This document shows, in pieces, positions 7,036 through 16,274 of a stretch of 23,542 nt of DNA. The notes beneath the pieces were generated by a model. That model made no database searches, was not told where the DNA came from, and saw nothing but the letters and a program-made list of their open reading frames with translations. Source of the DNA: Actinomycetota bacterium (GTDB lineage: Bacteria; Actinomycetota; Nitriliruptoria; Nitriliruptorales; JAHWKO01); contig JAHWKO010000027.1 in NCBI GenBank assembly GCA_019347855.1, forward strand, positions 1 through 23,542. The letters run 5' to 3'. The position numbers were made by a program, and so were the translations under genes. Numbering within the stretch: the first letter of the stretch is position 1; every line of letters begins with the position of its first letter.

Positions 7036-7957
7036 CGGCCGGTTCGAGCGCCACCAGCCTCCCGCCGTCCGCGTCGAGTCGCACATGGACCCCGACTGGC
7101 ACGGCGAGCTGACGGGCGAAGTGCCCGATCGGCAGGCCTCGGAGGACGGGGATCCCGAGGTCGCCGAGGCGCTCGTCGATGACCTCGTCGGTCGTCAGCG
7201 AAGGCCGGCCCCTGGGCGGGTCGCAGCGGACGAACCGCCCGACCGCGACCCCGTGCACGCCATCGAGCACGCCGGCCCGGAGCAGCTGGGTCAGCATCCG
7301 GTCGACGCGGTACGGGGCTTCGTTCACGTCCTCGAGGAACAGCACCGCGCCGGAGAGATCGGGGTGATCGTCGGTGCCGACGAGCGAGCAGACGGTGGCC
7401 AGGTTCCCCCCGAGCAGCGGTCCCTCGGCGGTCCCGCCGGCAACCGTGTGGATCCCGTCGCCGGTGCCGATCCCACCGATCGGTCCGACCGGAGCCGGAT
7501 CCGTGAGCAGGTGCTGCAGTCGACGCACACCTCGATCGTCCAGCGCGGGCAGCCCCCCGACGAACGGACCGTGGATGGTGATCAGTCCGATCCGTCGCCA
7601 GGCGGCGAGGGAGAGCGCGGTGACGTCGGAGAACCCCACCAACGGCTTCGGGTCGGAGGCGAGGATCTCCCAATCGAGCCGGTCGAGGAGCCGGGTCGAC
7701 CCGTACCCGCCGCGCCCCACGAGCACGGCACGGAGCTCGGGGTCCGCGAAGGCTGCCTCGAGGTCCGCGATGCGGTCATCGTCCAAGCCGGCGAGGTGGC
7801 CACGTTCGTCACGCGCGTGCGGCATGACCACCGGGTCGAACCCCCACGACCGCAGGGTGCCGAGCCCAGCCTGGAGCCGCTGCGGGAACGGCGGGCTGCT
7901 GGGCGATACCACCGCCACGCGGTCCCCGGGCCGCAGGCACGACGGTCGCAGCGTCAC
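6998..7957 (-). CDS. ldcA: LD-carboxypeptidase, peptidase family S66 (murein tetrapeptide carboxypeptidase)
   Basis: 319 residues starting at GTG 7957, overlapping the trpA stop by 4 bp (GTGA). The family's motifs are all present: RPGDRVAVVSPSSPP near the N-terminus, VGRGGYGSTRLLDRLD at 80-95, the nucleophile elbow VGFSDVTAL with Ser110, GGNLATVCSLVGT, FLEDVNEAPYRVDRML carrying the catalytic Glu, and PIGHFARQLAVPVG carrying the catalytic His. S66 enzymes cleave the terminal D-Ala from the L-centre of murein tetrapeptides in peptidoglycan recycling, or act on related compounds such as microcin-type peptides. No signal peptide is seen, so it is cytoplasmic. It sits at the end of the tryptophan operon, where it is not a usual resident. 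The longer upstream in-frame reading only shadows trpA and was rejected. Confidence 0.9.
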   Translation of the reverse strand: MTLRPSCLRPGDRVAVVSPSSPPFPQRLQAGLGTLRSWGFDPVVMPHARDERGHLAGLDDDRIADLEAAFADPELRAVLVGRGGYGSTRLLDRLDWEILASDPKPLVGFSDVTALSLAAWRRIGLITIHGPFVGGLPALDDRGVRRLQHLLTDPAPVGPIGGIGTGDGIHTVAGGTAEGPLLGGNLATVCSLVGTDDHPDLSGAVLFLEDVNEAPYRVDRMLTQLLRAGVLDGVHGVAVGRFVRCDPPRGRPSLTTDEVIDERLGDLGIPVLRGLPIGHFARQLAVPVGVHVRLDADGGRLVALEPAVSPRGAAGRSGP

Positions 7958-8757
7958 GATCGGTCGGCGGCCTCGATCCCCCGGCGCAGCTCTCCGACGA
8001 GCTCTCGCACCCGCGAGGGGGCTTCCTCCCCCCGGCCGTCCCCCACCGTTTCGACGATCGCGGATCCGACGATCACGCCGTCCGCGTAGCCCGCCACGTC
8101 CCGCGCCTGGTCGCGGGTCCTGACCCCGACTCCCACGCAGACCGGCACGTCGGCGTGGCGACGGATCCGAGCGACGAGGCCTTCGGTCGCGGCTTCGACG
8201 GTCTTCACCCCGGTCACGCCGAGCAGACCCACCGCGTACACGAACCCGGTCGAGGCGCCGGCGATGCTCTGGAGGCGGTCGTCCGAGCTGACCGACGAGG
8301 CGAGGAACACGGTCTGGAGTCCCGCGTCGCCCGCGGCCTCGAGCCAGGATCCGGCCTCGTCGGCCGGCAGGTCCGGCAGGATCGCCCCCGACAGTCCGGC
8401 CCCGCGCGCGTCCGCCGCGAACCTGGCCACACCTCTGCTGTCGGGGATCGTGTAGTAGGTCATCACGAGCGCGGGGACCTCGACCTCCTCGGTGACCTGG
8501 CGTGCGACCCCGAGGAAGTCGTCGACCCGGTAGCCGGCGTCGAGCGCGTGCTGGCTCGCCGCCTGGATCGTCGGGCCGTCCATGATCGGGTCGCTGAAGG
8601 GGAAGCCGATCTCGAGGACGTCCGCGCCGGCCTCCGCGGCGGCGACCAGGCAACGCGCCGAGGTCCCGAGATCCGGGTAGCCGGCAGGCAGGTAGCAGAT
8701 CAGGGCGGCCCTGCCTCCGTCGTTCACCGCCTCGATCGCGCCGCGGACGGAGGTCAC
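7954..8757 (-). CDS. trpA: Tryptophan synthase alpha chain
   Basis: 267 residues from GTG at 8757, overlapping the trpB stop by 4 bp. It cleaves indole-3-glycerol phosphate to indole, passed to TrpB, and glyceraldehyde-3-phosphate. [16 protein letters not shown] carries the catalytic Glu49 and Asp60 at the positions usual for the family. The barrel continues with [58 protein letters not shown] and [10 protein letters not shown], the last two forming the phosphate-binding site. The length is normal and the gene looks fully functional. It is the third of the trpC-trpB-trpA block. Confidence 0.97.
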   Translation of the reverse strand: MTSVRGAIEAVNDGGRAALICYLPAGYPDLGTSARCLVAAAEAGADVLEIGFPFSDPIMDGPTIQAASQHALDAGYRVDDFLGVARQVTEEVEVPALVMTYYTIPDSRGVARFAADARGAGLSGAILPDLPADEAGSWLEAAGDAGLQTVFLASSVSSDDRLQSIAGASTGFVYAVGLLGVTGVKTVEAATEGLVARIRRHADVPVCVGVGVRTRDQARDVAGYADGVIVGSAIVETVGDGRGEEAPSRVRELVGELRRGIEAADRS

Positions 8758-9947
8758 GCCGGTCCGCCGGCGTCGACCTCCAGGAGACGGGCGACCTCGT
8801 CGACGTCCTTGTCGCCGCGGCCGGACATCGTCACGACCACGCGCGCGTCGTCCCCGAGGTGCTCACGGCCGTGGTCGAGCAGCCATCCGATCGCGTGGGA
8901 GGGCTCGAGCGCTGGCAGGATGCCCTCGAGTTCCGAGACGACCGTGAACGCGCGGAGCGCCTGCTCGTCGCTGGCGGCGACGTAGGTGGCGCGGCCGGAG
9001 TCCTTGAGCCACGCGTGCTCCGGACCCACGCCCGGGTAGTCCAGTCCGGCCGAGACACTGTGCGCAGGGAGCACCTGGCCGTCGTCGTCGACCAGCGCCC
9101 AGGATCGCGCCCCGTGGAGGACGGCCTCGCGCCCCTCGGTGAGGGTGGCCGCGGTCCGGCCGGTCCCGAGCCCTTCCCCCGCCGCCTCGACGCCGATCAG
9201 CGCCACGTCCGCGTCCTCCACGTACGCGTGGAAGGACCCCATCGCGTTGGAGCCTCCCCCGACGCACGCGACCACCGCGTCCGGGAGGCCGCCGGCCTGC
9301 TCCCGGAACTGCTCCCGGGACTCGTCTCCGATCACCCGTTGGAGATCCCGGATCATCTCGGGGAACGGGTGCGGACCCACCACGGATCCGATCAGGTAGT
9401 GGGTGGTCCCGACGTTGGTGACCCAGTCCCGCATCGCCTCGTTGATCGCGTCCTTGAGGGTGCGGGTGCCCGCGGTCACCGGCACGACCTCGGCCCCGAG
9501 GAGGCGCATCCGCACGACGTTCAGCCGCTGTCGCCGGCAGTCCTCCTCCCCCATGTAGACGACGCACTCCATCCCGAAGAGCGCCGCCGCCGTGGCGGTG
9601 GCGACGCCGTGCTGACCGGCGCCCGTCTCGGCGATGATCCGCTGCTTGCCCATGCGTCGGGTCAACAGCGCCTGCCCGAGCACGTTGTTCAGCTTGTGGC
9701 TGCCGGTGTGAGCGAGGTCCTCACGCTTGAGGTGGACCTCGACCCCGGCCTCCTCGGACAGGCGCTCGGCGAGGTACAGCGGGGTCGGGCGTCCGCCGTA
9801 GTGGCGCCGCAGGCGGCGCAGCTCGGCGTCGTACGCCTCGTCCTCGCGCGCTGCCTCCCACGCCTCGACGAGCTCGTCGATCGCGCCGGAGAGGGACTCC
9901 GGGACGAACCGTCCTCCGAACCGGCCGAAGTAGCCGGGACCGGTCAT
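8754..9947 (-). CDS. trpB: Tryptophan synthase beta chain
   Basis: 397 residues from ATG at 9947, with GGAG about 6 bases upstream and a 4-bp ATGA overlap with the trpC stop. It condenses indole and serine to tryptophan using pyridoxal phosphate. The N-terminus has the typical [12 protein letters not shown]. Lys85 in [15 protein letters not shown] is the PLP Schiff-base lysine, with GAGQHG next and [10 protein letters not shown] as the phosphate-binding loop. [15 protein letters not shown] and the late [13 protein letters not shown] match the long TrpB1 type that pairs with TrpA. Nothing is missing. Confidence 0.98.
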   Translation of the reverse strand: MTGPGYFGRFGGRFVPESLSGAIDELVEAWEAAREDEAYDAELRRLRRHYGGRPTPLYLAERLSEEAGVEVHLKREDLAHTGSHKLNNVLGQALLTRRMGKQRIIAETGAGQHGVATATAAALFGMECVVYMGEEDCRRQRLNVVRMRLLGAEVVPVTAGTRTLKDAINEAMRDWVTNVGTTHYLIGSVVGPHPFPEMIRDLQRVIGDESREQFREQAGGLPDAVVACVGGGSNAMGSFHAYVEDADVALIGVEAAGEGLGTGRTAATLTEGREAVLHGARSWALVDDDGQVLPAHSVSAGLDYPGVGPEHAWLKDSGRATYVAASDEQALRAFTVVSELEGILPALEPSHAIGWLLDHGREHLGDDARVVVTMSGRGDKDVDEVARLLEVDAGGPA

Positions 9948-10744
9948 CGGTACTCCGTGGCGGTGAGGGGGGCGGACCCGGCGGAGACGAGCATGGCGAC
10001 CGCCGCCCGCGGGTCGGCGGCGGTCACGAGCGACTCGCCGACGAGCACCGCGTCGGCCCCGTCGCGTGCAGCCGCAGCGACGTCGGCCGGGCCCCGGATG
10101 CCGGACTCGGCGACCGCCAGCACGCCCTCGGGCAGCAGGGGACGGATGCGCGCGAAGGATCCGCGGTCGACCTCGAACGTCCGGAGGTCTCGGGCGTTGA
10201 CGCCGACCACACGCGCACCCGCGTCGACGGCGACCGCTGCCTCGTCCTCGTCGTGAACCTCGACCAGCGCGTCGAGTCCGGCTCCGTCACAGGTCGCCAT
10301 CAGCTCGCGCAGCATCGCTTCGTCCAGGGCGGAGACGATCAGGAGCGCCGCGGATGCCCCGGCGTCGCGTGCCTCCCAGACCTGGTACGGGTCGATCACG
10401 AAGTCCTTGCGGAGGGTGGGGATCCCCTCCCCAGCGACGCCACGGAGGTCGTCGAGACCGCCCTTGAACCGGTCGGGCTCGGTCAGCACCGACACGGCCG
10501 CCGCCCCACCATCCCGGTAGGCGCGGGCCTGCGTCACAGCGTCCAGGGACGGCGCGAGGTCACCCTTAGACGGGGAAGCCCGTTTGATCTCGGCGATCAC
10601 CGCGACCCCGGGTCCCGCGAGCGCGTTCCGGAATGACGGCACGGGGGCGCTGACGCGGTCGCGCAGGTCCTCGAGCGGCACCTGGGAACGTGCGCGGTCG
10701 ACCCGGACCCGGGCGGCATCGAGGAGATCGTCGAGGTAGGTCAC
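9944..10744 (-). CDS. trpC: Indole-3-glycerol-phosphate synthase
   Basis: 266 residues. The start is GTG at 10744; an ATG at 10754 is out of frame. It catalyses ring closure of CdRP to indole-3-glycerol phosphate. The family pattern is clear: [13 protein letters not shown] (Glu52, Lys54 and the phosphate-binding Ser), [26 protein letters not shown] with the catalytic Lys, [35 protein letters not shown] and [10 protein letters not shown]. This is a stand-alone TrpC without a fused TrpF domain, and no trpF is in the window. The ribosome binding site is weak, so the 26-base gap from the upstream M28 gene may be crossed by coupled ribosomes. Confidence 0.97.
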   Translation of the reverse strand: MTYLDDLLDAARVRVDRARSQVPLEDLRDRVSAPVPSFRNALAGPGVAVIAEIKRASPSKGDLAPSLDAVTQARAYRDGGAAAVSVLTEPDRFKGGLDDLRGVAGEGIPTLRKDFVIDPYQVWEARDAGASAALLIVSALDEAMLRELMATCDGAGLDALVEVHDEDEAAVAVDAGARVVGVNARDLRTFEVDRGSFARIRPLLPEGVLAVAESGIRGPADVAAAARDGADAVLVGESLVTAADPRAAVAMLVSAGSAPLTATEYR

Positions 10745-10770
10745 GGCCAGCCATGGTAGGCCCCACCCGG

Positions 10771-11757
10771 TCAGGGCCCGTCACCCGGGTGGAGTCCGGA
10801 GCGATCCCGGCTGTCGAGATCGCGCGCGAAGGCGAGCGCCAACGCACCGGCCCGCCGCAGGTCCTCCGCACGCAGGTGCTCGGCCGTGTCGGCCGGGGAG
10901 TGGTACCGGCCGTCCCGTCCGGTCCACAGGAGGGCTGCGGGGACCCCACGGAGCGCGAAGGGCCCGTGGTCGCTGATATCGCCGGGGGTGCGGACCTCGT
11001 AGCCGCTGTCGGGCGCCAGCGACGCGAGCCTGACGGCGAGGGTGTCCGGTCCGGCTGCCAGCCAACAGATGCAGGTCAGGTCGCCGTTGCCGACCATGTC
11101 CACCACCAGCGCCGCGACCACCGACCCGGCGTTCGCCTCGGCGTAGGCGTCCGAACCCAGGTGGTGCTCGCGAGGCTCGGACGGCTGGTACTCCTCCGCT
11201 CCGAACCCGACGATCGCCACCGGGACAGCCGGGGACTCGTCCGCTAGTTCCTCGGCGAGGGCGACGAGCACCCCGATCCCGCTGGCGTTGTCGTTCGCGC
11301 CGGGTGAGCCCGCGACGGTGTCCAGGTGCCCTCCGATGACCACGTGCGGCCCCCCCGCGGGTGCTCCCGGTCGCCGGGCGACGACGTTCGCCGAGGTCCC
11401 GCCCTGCGGCAGCGGGAACGGGACGCCCTCGACCGACCAGCCCGCGTCGGTGAGCCGTTCCTCCAGAAGGTCCCGCGCGGCTGCGTCGGCCTCGCTGCCC
11501 GCGGGTCGCGGGCCGAGCGCAGCGACCTCATGAGCCACCGCGAGCGCGCGCCCGGCGTCGAACGGGTCCAGCCGGGCGGCGAGTGCTGGTGTCCTCGATG
11601 GCCTGGGGGCAGGCCGGGGCGCGCCGGTCGCCGATGGAGCGGCGCTGGCCTGCGACGGCGAGGAGGTCGTGGCGTCTCCCCCGGAGCCGGGGCTGCACGC
11701 CGCGACAGCAACGAGCGCCGCGGCTACCGCCGGCAGCGCGCGCGGGATCGCTGACAT
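10771..11757 (-). CDS. Lipoprotein M28-family zinc peptidase
   Basis: 328 residues from ATG at 11757, whose A is also the last base of the trpE stop (TGATG), so translation is probably coupled to trpE. The N-terminus is a lipoprotein signal with the lipobox VAAC (Cys at about residue 20), followed by a Ser/Ala/Pro linker; the enzyme is therefore on the outer membrane face. The metal ligands of family M28 all appear: His in VIGGHLDTV, Asp in GANDNASG, the Glu pair in GFGAEEY, Asp in LVVDMVGNGD, and His in ISDHGPF. M28 members are aminopeptidases or related hydrolases; the substrate here cannot be told. In other actinobacteria this slot between trpE and trpC usually holds a tryptophan-associated membrane protein (from memory). 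Confidence 0.88.
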   Translation of the reverse strand: MSAIPRALPAVAAALVAVAACSPGSGGDATTSSPSQASAAPSATGAPRPAPRPSRTPALAARLDPFDAGRALAVAHEVAALGPRPAGSEADAAARDLLEERLTDAGWSVEGVPFPLPQGGTSANVVARRPGAPAGGPHVVIGGHLDTVAGSPGANDNASGIGVLVALAEELADESPAVPVAIVGFGAEEYQPSEPREHHLGSDAYAEANAGSVVAALVVDMVGNGDLTCICWLAAGPDTLAVRLASLAPDSGYEVRTPGDISDHGPFALRGVPAALLWTGRDGRYHSPADTAEHLRAEDLRRAGALALAFARDLDSRDRSGLHPGDGP

Positions 11758-13241
11758 CAGACCACCCGCAGTTCCTCTGCGGCGCGGACCGCCGCCAGCA
11801 GGGCGAGCGCCTTGTTGCGCGTCTCGGTCTCCTCGGCCGCGGGGTCGCTGTCGGCGACGATCCCGGCTCCGGCCTGCGCGTACGCGACCCCGTCCCGCAT
11901 GACGAGGGTCCGCAGCGCGATGCACGTGTCCACGTTGCCGGACAGGTCGACGTAGCCGATCGCGCCTCCGTAGATCCCCCGCCGGGTCGGCTCGAGCTCG
12001 TCGATCAGCTGCATCGCCCGGATCTTCGGGGCGCCCGAGACGGTGCCGGCCGGGAAGACGGCGCGCAGGACGTCGACCGGGGTCACATCCCCCCTGGCGA
12101 TCCCCGTGACCCGGCTAACCAGGTGCATGACGTGGGAGTAGCGCTCGACGACCATGAGGTCCTCGACCTCCACGCTGCCGGTCTCGCATACCCGGCCGAG
12201 GTCGTTGCGGCTGAGGTCGACGAGCATGACGTGCTCGGCGCGTTCCTTCTCGCTGGCGAGGAGCTCCCGCTCGTACCGCGTGTCCTCGTCGTCGGTACGG
12301 CCTCGAGGGCGCGTGCCCGCGATCGGCCACGTCTCGACCCGTCGCCCCTGCACGCGTACGAGCGCTTCGGGTGAAGAGCCGACGATGTGCAGATCCCCCA
12401 GGTCGAAGAGGAACAGGTACGGGGACGGGTTGATCACACGGAGCATGCGGTAGATGTCGAACGGCGCAGCCTCGGTCGGTAGTCCGAACCGCTGGCTGGG
12501 CACGACCTGGAAGACGTCCCCCGCGGCGACGTGCTCGAGGCTCTCCTCGACCATCTCCTCGTACCGGCCGGGCGGCACGTTCGAGGGGATGTCCTCGACG
12601 GCGTGCACGTGCGGCGGCCGGATCGGACGACTGGGGGCGGCCACGTCGAGCTGGGCGATCAGCTCGTCCGTGGCCGCGACCGCCCTCCGGTACTGGGTGG
12701 CCGGGTCGTCTCCGACCACGACGTTGGTAACGACCGTGAGCACCTGCCGCAGGTGGTCGAACGCGACGAGGTGCCTCGGGAACAGCATGACGACGTCGTG
12801 GACACCGAGGTCGTCCTCGCCGCCCGCCGGGATGTCCTCGATCTCGCGCACGGCGTCCCAGCCCACGTACCCGACGGCGCCCCCGTGCAGCGGCGGCAAG
12901 CCGTCGATCTCCGGCGCGGATAGGGCCCGGGTCGCCCGGTCCAAGGCGTCCAGCGCCCCCTCGGCCCCCTGCACCTCAGCCGGAGGTTCCCCCTCCCACG
13001 TGACCTCGCCGTCCTTCCCACGCAGGACGAGGAACGGGTCGACGCCGACGAACGAGTACCGGCCCCATCGCTCACCGTGTTCGGCCGATTCCAGCAGGAA
13101 GCTCGGGCCACGGCCGCACAGCTTGGCGTACACCGACAGGGGCGTCTCGAGGTCGGCGAGCACCTCGCGCCAGACCGGCACCACCCGGTGCTCGGCGGCG
13201 AGTTCCTCGAAGTCCGCAGGATCCGGTCGGGCGCCCGTCAA
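11757..13241 (-). CDS. trpE: Anthranilate synthase component I
   Basis: 494 residues. The start is TTG at 13241: GGAGG lies 4 bases upstream, and the TTG overlaps the hisI stop (TTGA), so this rare start is well supported. It makes anthranilate from chorismate with ammonia supplied by TrpG, which is not in this window. The N-terminal half has the tryptophan feedback motif FLLES followed by GRYSFVG. The C-terminal chorismate-binding domain shows [60 protein letters not shown] and [10 protein letters not shown]. Feedback inhibition by tryptophan is therefore likely. No tryptophan-rich leader peptide was found upstream of hisI-trpE, so classic attenuation is not apparent. Confidence 0.97.
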   Translation of the reverse strand: MTGARPDPADFEELAAEHRVVPVWREVLADLETPLSVYAKLCGRGPSFLLESAEHGERWGRYSFVGVDPFLVLRGKDGEVTWEGEPPAEVQGAEGALDALDRATRALSAPEIDGLPPLHGGAVGYVGWDAVREIEDIPAGGEDDLGVHDVVMLFPRHLVAFDHLRQVLTVVTNVVVGDDPATQYRRAVAATDELIAQLDVAAPSRPIRPPHVHAVEDIPSNVPPGRYEEMVEESLEHVAAGDVFQVVPSQRFGLPTEAAPFDIYRMLRVINPSPYLFLFDLGDLHIVGSSPEALVRVQGRRVETWPIAGTRPRGRTDDEDTRYERELLASEKERAEHVMLVDLSRNDLGRVCETGSVEVEDLMVVERYSHVMHLVSRVTGIARGDVTPVDVLRAVFPAGTVSGAPKIRAMQLIDELEPTRRGIYGGAIGYVDLSGNVDTCIALRTLVMRDGVAYAQAGAGIVADSDPAAEETETRNKALALLAAVRAAEELRVV

Positions 13242-13591
13242 GCGTCCTCCGCGGACCCGTCGAGCTCGTGGTGGAAACAGGTCCGCTCCCCGGTGTGGCA
13301 GGCCGCCCCCTCGCCAGCGTCCACCTGCACGAGCAACGTGTCGCCGTCGCAGTCGTACAGGACCCGGTCGACCTTCTGGGTGTTGCCGGAGGTGGCGCCC
13401 TTGTGCCAGATCTCCTGACGGGACCGCGACCAGAACACGGTCTCACCGCGCTCGAACGTGAGCCGCAGCGACTCCGCGTTCATCCACGCGACCATCAGCA
13501 CCTCGCCGGTGTCGTGCTGCTGGACGACCGCGGGGATCAACCCGCGATCGTCGAACGTCAGCTCGTCGAGCTGGGCCTCGGTCAGGGCCAC
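13238..13591 (-). CDS. hisI: Phosphoribosyl-AMP cyclohydrolase
   Basis: 117 residues from GTG at 13591, with GTAGGAG about 5 bases upstream; a longer ATG reading at 13645 lacks such a site and adds a non-homologous, Arg-rich stretch. It opens the adenine ring of phosphoribosyl-AMP in histidine synthesis. [34 protein letters not shown] and the metal sites Asp80/Asp82/Asp84 (YDCDGD) with Cys81, Cys98 and Cys105 are all in place. It is the single-domain form without the HisE pyrophosphohydrolase domain. It is the first gene of the hisI-trpE operon and is cut off from the rest of the his genes by the opposite-strand LOG-like gene. Confidence 0.97.
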   Translation of the reverse strand: MALTEAQLDELTFDDRGLIPAVVQQHDTGEVLMVAWMNAESLRLTFERGETVFWSRSRQEIWHKGATSGNTQKVDRVLYDCDGDTLLVQVDAGEGAACHTGERTCFHHELDGSAEDA

Positions 13592-13672
13592 GGGGTCTCC
13601 TACGGTGCGGGACGCGGGACGGCGCGGCAGCCTACAGCCGCGCACCGGGACTCACCGCAGGAGGGACGGGAC
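13592..13672. promoter_or_regulatory. Divergent promoter region between hisI-trp operon and LOG-like gene
   Basis: These 81 bases are the only gap from which the minus-strand hisI-trpE operon and the plus-strand LOG-like gene can be transcribed. Both genes have good Shine-Dalgarno sequences at its edges (GGAGA for hisI, GGAGGG for the other). A weak -10-like TAGGCT is readable on the minus strand around 13629-13634, with no convincing -35. I see no tryptophan or histidine codon run and no clear attenuator hairpin. The promoter role follows from gene layout. Confidence 0.35.
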
Positions 13673-14185
13673 GTGCGCGATCGGATCCACGTGGGCGTGA
13701 TCGGCTCCCAGCACGCCGCGGGAGCGATCGAGGCGCTCGGCGAGGAGGTGGGGCGGGGCGTGGGGCGCCGCGGGGGGGTGCTCGTGTGCGGAGGGCTCAC
13801 CGGGGTGATGGCGGCAGCGTGTCGAGGCGCGAAGGATGGCGGCGGCACCACCGTCGGGATCCTGCCCGGCCTCGACCGGGCGGCCGCGAACCCGTGGGTC
13901 GACGTCGCCCTCCCCACGGGGCTCGGTGAGGTGCGCAACATCCTGGTCGTCCGCGCCAGCGACGTGATCGTCGCTGTCGACGGGTCCCACGGGACGCTCT
14001 CGGAGATCGCGTTCGCGCTGAAGCAGGCGACCCCGGTCATCGGACTGCGCACCTGGGCGCTGACGGCCGGGGACGCCGAGGACCCCGATCCTGGGGTCAC
14101 CGTGGTCGACGGCGCGGACGAGGCGGTCGAGGCGGCGTTCAGAGCTGCCGAACTGGCAGGCCAGCCTCCGACATCTCCCGCTTGA
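13673..14185 (+). CDS. LOG / TIGR00725-like Rossmann-fold protein
   Basis: 170 residues from GTG at 13673, with AGGAGGG about 8 bases upstream. The fold is that of the lysine-decarboxylase-like / LOG / DprA-related group called TIGR00725. It begins IHVGVIGS, then has [53 protein letters not shown], and [14 protein letters not shown] in place of the PGGxGTxxE motif of true LOG proteins. LOG enzymes release free cytokinin bases or cleave nucleotide monophosphates at the N-glycosidic bond; members of this subgroup have no firm function and may bind a nucleotide. It is the only plus-strand gene in the his/trp region, and its last 47 bp overlap the end of hisF on the other strand. Confidence 0.8.
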   Translation: MRDRIHVGVIGSQHAAGAIEALGEEVGRGVGRRGGVLVCGGLTGVMAAACRGAKDGGGTTVGILPGLDRAAANPWVDVALPTGLGEVRNILVVRASDVIVAVDGSHGTLSEIAFALKQATPVIGLRTWALTAGDAEDPDPGVTVVDGADEAVEAAFRAAELAGQPPTSPA

Positions 14186-14909
14186 CCTCGCCGATCCGCA
14201 GTTCTCCGAAGTGGAAGATCGAGGCGGCGAGGACCGCGGCTGCGCCCCCGTCCACGACCGCTTCGACGAGATGCGAGGCGTCGCCAGCGCCGCCGCTCGC
14301 GATGACCGGCACGTTCACCGTCGACGTCACCGCGTCGAGCAGCTCGAGATCGAAGCCGTCCTTGGTGCCGTCCCGGTCCATCGACGTGAGCAGGATCTCC
14401 CCCGCCCCGCGACGCTCGCAGTCCGCCGCCCACGCGACAGCATCGCGCCCCGTCGCGGTGCGTCCGCCGTGGACGTACACCTCCCAGCCGTCGTCGCCGA
14501 CCCGCCGAGCATCGATCGCCGCGACGACGCACTGGCTCCCTGCCGCGTCCGCCATCTCCGAGAGCAGCTCGGGGCGCTGCACCGCCGCCGTGTTGACGGC
14601 GACCTTGTCGGCCCCGGCCTGGAGCATCCGTCGCACGTCCTCGACGCTGCGCACGCCGCCCCCCACGGTCAGCGGGATGAAGACCTGTTCTGCGGTCCGG
14701 CGGACCACGTCGACCATGGTGTCACGGCCCTCGGCTGACGCGGTGATGTCGAGGAACACCAGCTCGTCCGCACCTTCCTGGTCGTAGGTCCGGGCGAGCT
14801 CGACCGGGTCCCCCGCGTCCCGTAGCTCGAGGAACCGGATGCCCTTCACGACGCGGCCATCGGTCACATCCAGACACGGGATCACCCGGACCGCCAGCTC
14901 CGACGTCAC
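14139..14909 (-). CDS. hisF: Imidazole glycerol phosphate synthase, cyclase subunit
   Basis: 256 residues from GTG at 14909, overlapping the hisA stop by 4 bp. With HisH it converts PRFAR and glutamine-derived ammonia to imidazole glycerol phosphate and [21 protein letters not shown] carries the catalytic Asp14. Further marks are [42 protein letters not shown] with the second catalytic Asp, [35 protein letters not shown] and [15 protein letters not shown]. This is a complete (beta/alpha)8 enzyme. It is the last gene of the hisD-to-hisF operon. Confidence 0.98.
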   Translation of the reverse strand: MTSELAVRVIPCLDVTDGRVVKGIRFLELRDAGDPVELARTYDQEGADELVFLDITASAEGRDTMVDVVRRTAEQVFIPLTVGGGVRSVEDVRRMLQAGADKVAVNTAAVQRPELLSEMADAAGSQCVVAAIDARRVGDDGWEVYVHGGRTATGRDAVAWAADCERRGAGEILLTSMDRDGTKDGFDLELLDAVTSTVNVPVIASGGAGDASHLVEAVVDGGAAAVLAASIFHFGELRIGEVKREMSEAGLPVRQL

Positions 14910-15640
14910 GTTGCCGGATCCCGCGCGGCGTCGAGCGCTTCGGCGAGCGAGAGGTTCCCCGCGTAGAGGGCCTGGCCGATGATGGCGGCGTCGACCCGGG
15001 GGTGACAGGACGCGAGCGCCCGGACGTCCGCGAGCGACGCGACGCCGCCCGATGCGGTCACCGCCGCGCTGGTGGCGTCAGCGACCTCGACCAGCCGCTC
15101 CACGTTCGGACCCTCGAGCATCCCGTCCCGCTCGACGTCGGTGTAGACGAACCGGCTGACGCCCATGCGGGTGAAGGTCTCGAGCCGGTCGAACAGATCG
15201 CCGGCCTCCTCGGTCCAGCCACGCGCCTGGAGCGTGCGACCGCGGGCGTCCAAGCCGACCGCGACGGCGTCCCCGAAGCGCACGGTGCAGGTCTCGACGA
15301 AGCTCGGTTCGCGAAGCGCCATCGTCCCGATCACGACCCGCTGGGCGCCGAAGTCCAGGGCGGCCGCCAGGTCGTCGACCGAGCGGACCCCACCGGATGC
15401 CTGCACGGGGAGCCCGGTGGCGTCGATGATGTCGGCGATCAGGTGCCGGTTGCGGGGCTCTCCGGTGAACGCCGCGTCGAGGTCGACCACGTGGAGCCAC
15501 TCGGCGCCGCCGTCCGCCCACCGTTCAGCCGCAGCGACGGGATCGGTGTCGTAGACGGTCTCGGCGTCCGCCCGACCCTGCGTCAGCCGAACGGCCTTGC
15601 CGTCCTTGATGTCCACGGCCGGGTAGAGCGTGAGCCCCAC
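14906..15640 (-). CDS. hisA: Phosphoribosylformimino-5-aminoimidazole carboxamide ribotide isomerase (HisA; possibly bifunctional PriA)
   Basis: 244 residues from GTG at 15640, one base after the hisH stop. It isomerises ProFAR to PRFAR. Marks of the half-barrel duplicate fold are [84 protein letters not shown] and [14 protein letters not shown]. In many actinobacteria this gene (priA) also does the TrpF step. The RGW motif, corresponding to Arg143/Trp145 of mycobacterial PriA, is kept here, and no trpF lies in the window, but the sequence alone does not settle it. The same residues also occur in some plain HisA enzymes. Confidence 0.96.
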   Translation of the reverse strand: MGLTLYPAVDIKDGKAVRLTQGRADAETVYDTDPVAAAERWADGGAEWLHVVDLDAAFTGEPRNRHLIADIIDATGLPVQASGGVRSVDDLAAALDFGAQRVVIGTMALREPSFVETCTVRFGDAVAVGLDARGRTLQARGWTEEAGDLFDRLETFTRMGVSRFVYTDVERDGMLEGPNVERLVEVADATSAAVTASGGVASLADVRALASCHPRVDAAIIGQALYAGNLSLAEALDAARDPAT

Positions 15641-15641
15641 C

Positions 15642-16274
15642 TCAGGCCGCCACGTGCGCGCCGACGGTCGCGACCCAGTTCGACAGCAACCGGGCGCCGA
15701 CGTCGCCGGACTTCTCGGGGTGGAACTGCGTGCCGACGGTGTTGCCGACGCGGACGACGCACGGGATCTGCTCCGGGTAGTGACACACCGCGGCGACGTG
15801 AGACGGATCGGTCGGGACGGCGTGGTAGGAGTGCACGAAGTACGCACGTTCGCCGTCGATCCCGTCGAGCAGCGGGTCGCCGCGTCCCGCGTCGGTGGCG
15901 TGGACCACGTTCCAGCCCATGTGCGGGACCCGGACGGTGTCCGGCAGCCTGACGACCCTGCCTGGCAGCACACCGAGCCCGTCGTGGTCTCCCTCCTCGC
16001 TGTGCTCGTACAGGAGCTGCATGCCGACGCAGATCCCGAGCACGTCACCGCCGCCCTCGACGCGGTCGGCGACCAGGTCCGCCAACCCGGACGCGCGCAG
16101 GCGGTCGAGGCACGAGCCGAAGTGGCCGACACCGGGCACCACGAGCGCATCCGCACGCGCTGCGGTGGCTGCTTCCGTCGCGACGACGACCTCCGCTCCG
16201 GCCCGTTCGAGGCCGCGCCGGGCCGAGCGGAGGTTGCCCGCTCCGTAGTCGAGCAGTGCGACCGTCACGCTCAC
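15642..16274 (-). CDS. hisH: Imidazole glycerol phosphate synthase, glutamine amidotransferase subunit
   Basis: 210 residues from GTG at 16274, overlapping the hisB stop by 4 bp. It hydrolyses glutamine and passes ammonia to HisF. It is a class I amidotransferase: the start is VALLDYGAGNLRS, then PGVGHFGSC, the nucleophile Cys82 in LGICVGMQLLYE, VPHMGWN, YFVHSYHAVP, and the catalytic His/Glu in GTQFHPEKSG. The triad is complete. A second possible GTG two codons downstream (16268) also exists; the first is chosen because it overlaps the stop as elsewhere in this operon and has GAAGGG upstream. Confidence 0.97.
   Translation of the reverse strand: MSVTVALLDYGAGNLRSARRGLERAGAEVVVATEAATAARADALVVPGVGHFGSCLDRLRASGLADLVADRVEGGGDVLGICVGMQLLYEHSEEGDHDGLGVLPGRVVRLPDTVRVPHMGWNVVHATDAGRGDPLLDGIDGERAYFVHSYHAVPTDPSHVAAVCHYPEQIPCVVRVGNTVGTQFHPEKSGDVGARLLSNWVATVGAHVAA

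Noticed and set aside
6779..8089. Long plus-strand open frame opposite ldcA and trpA
   Set aside because: It is antisense to conserved genes and translates to Arg/Ser/Pro-rich sequence without any recognisable domain; such frames are common at this GC content.
8859..10256. Long plus-strand open frame opposite trpB and trpC
   Set aside because: Antisense shadow of two highly conserved enzymes; no domain pattern and no ribosome binding site considered convincing.
10752..10754. ATG just upstream of trpC as its start codon
   Set aside because: It is ten bases away from the trpC start and in another reading frame.
13592..13672. Tryptophan attenuator upstream of hisI-trpE
   Set aside because: The leader has no Trp codon run, no obvious short leader peptide and no paired terminator/antiterminator hairpins.
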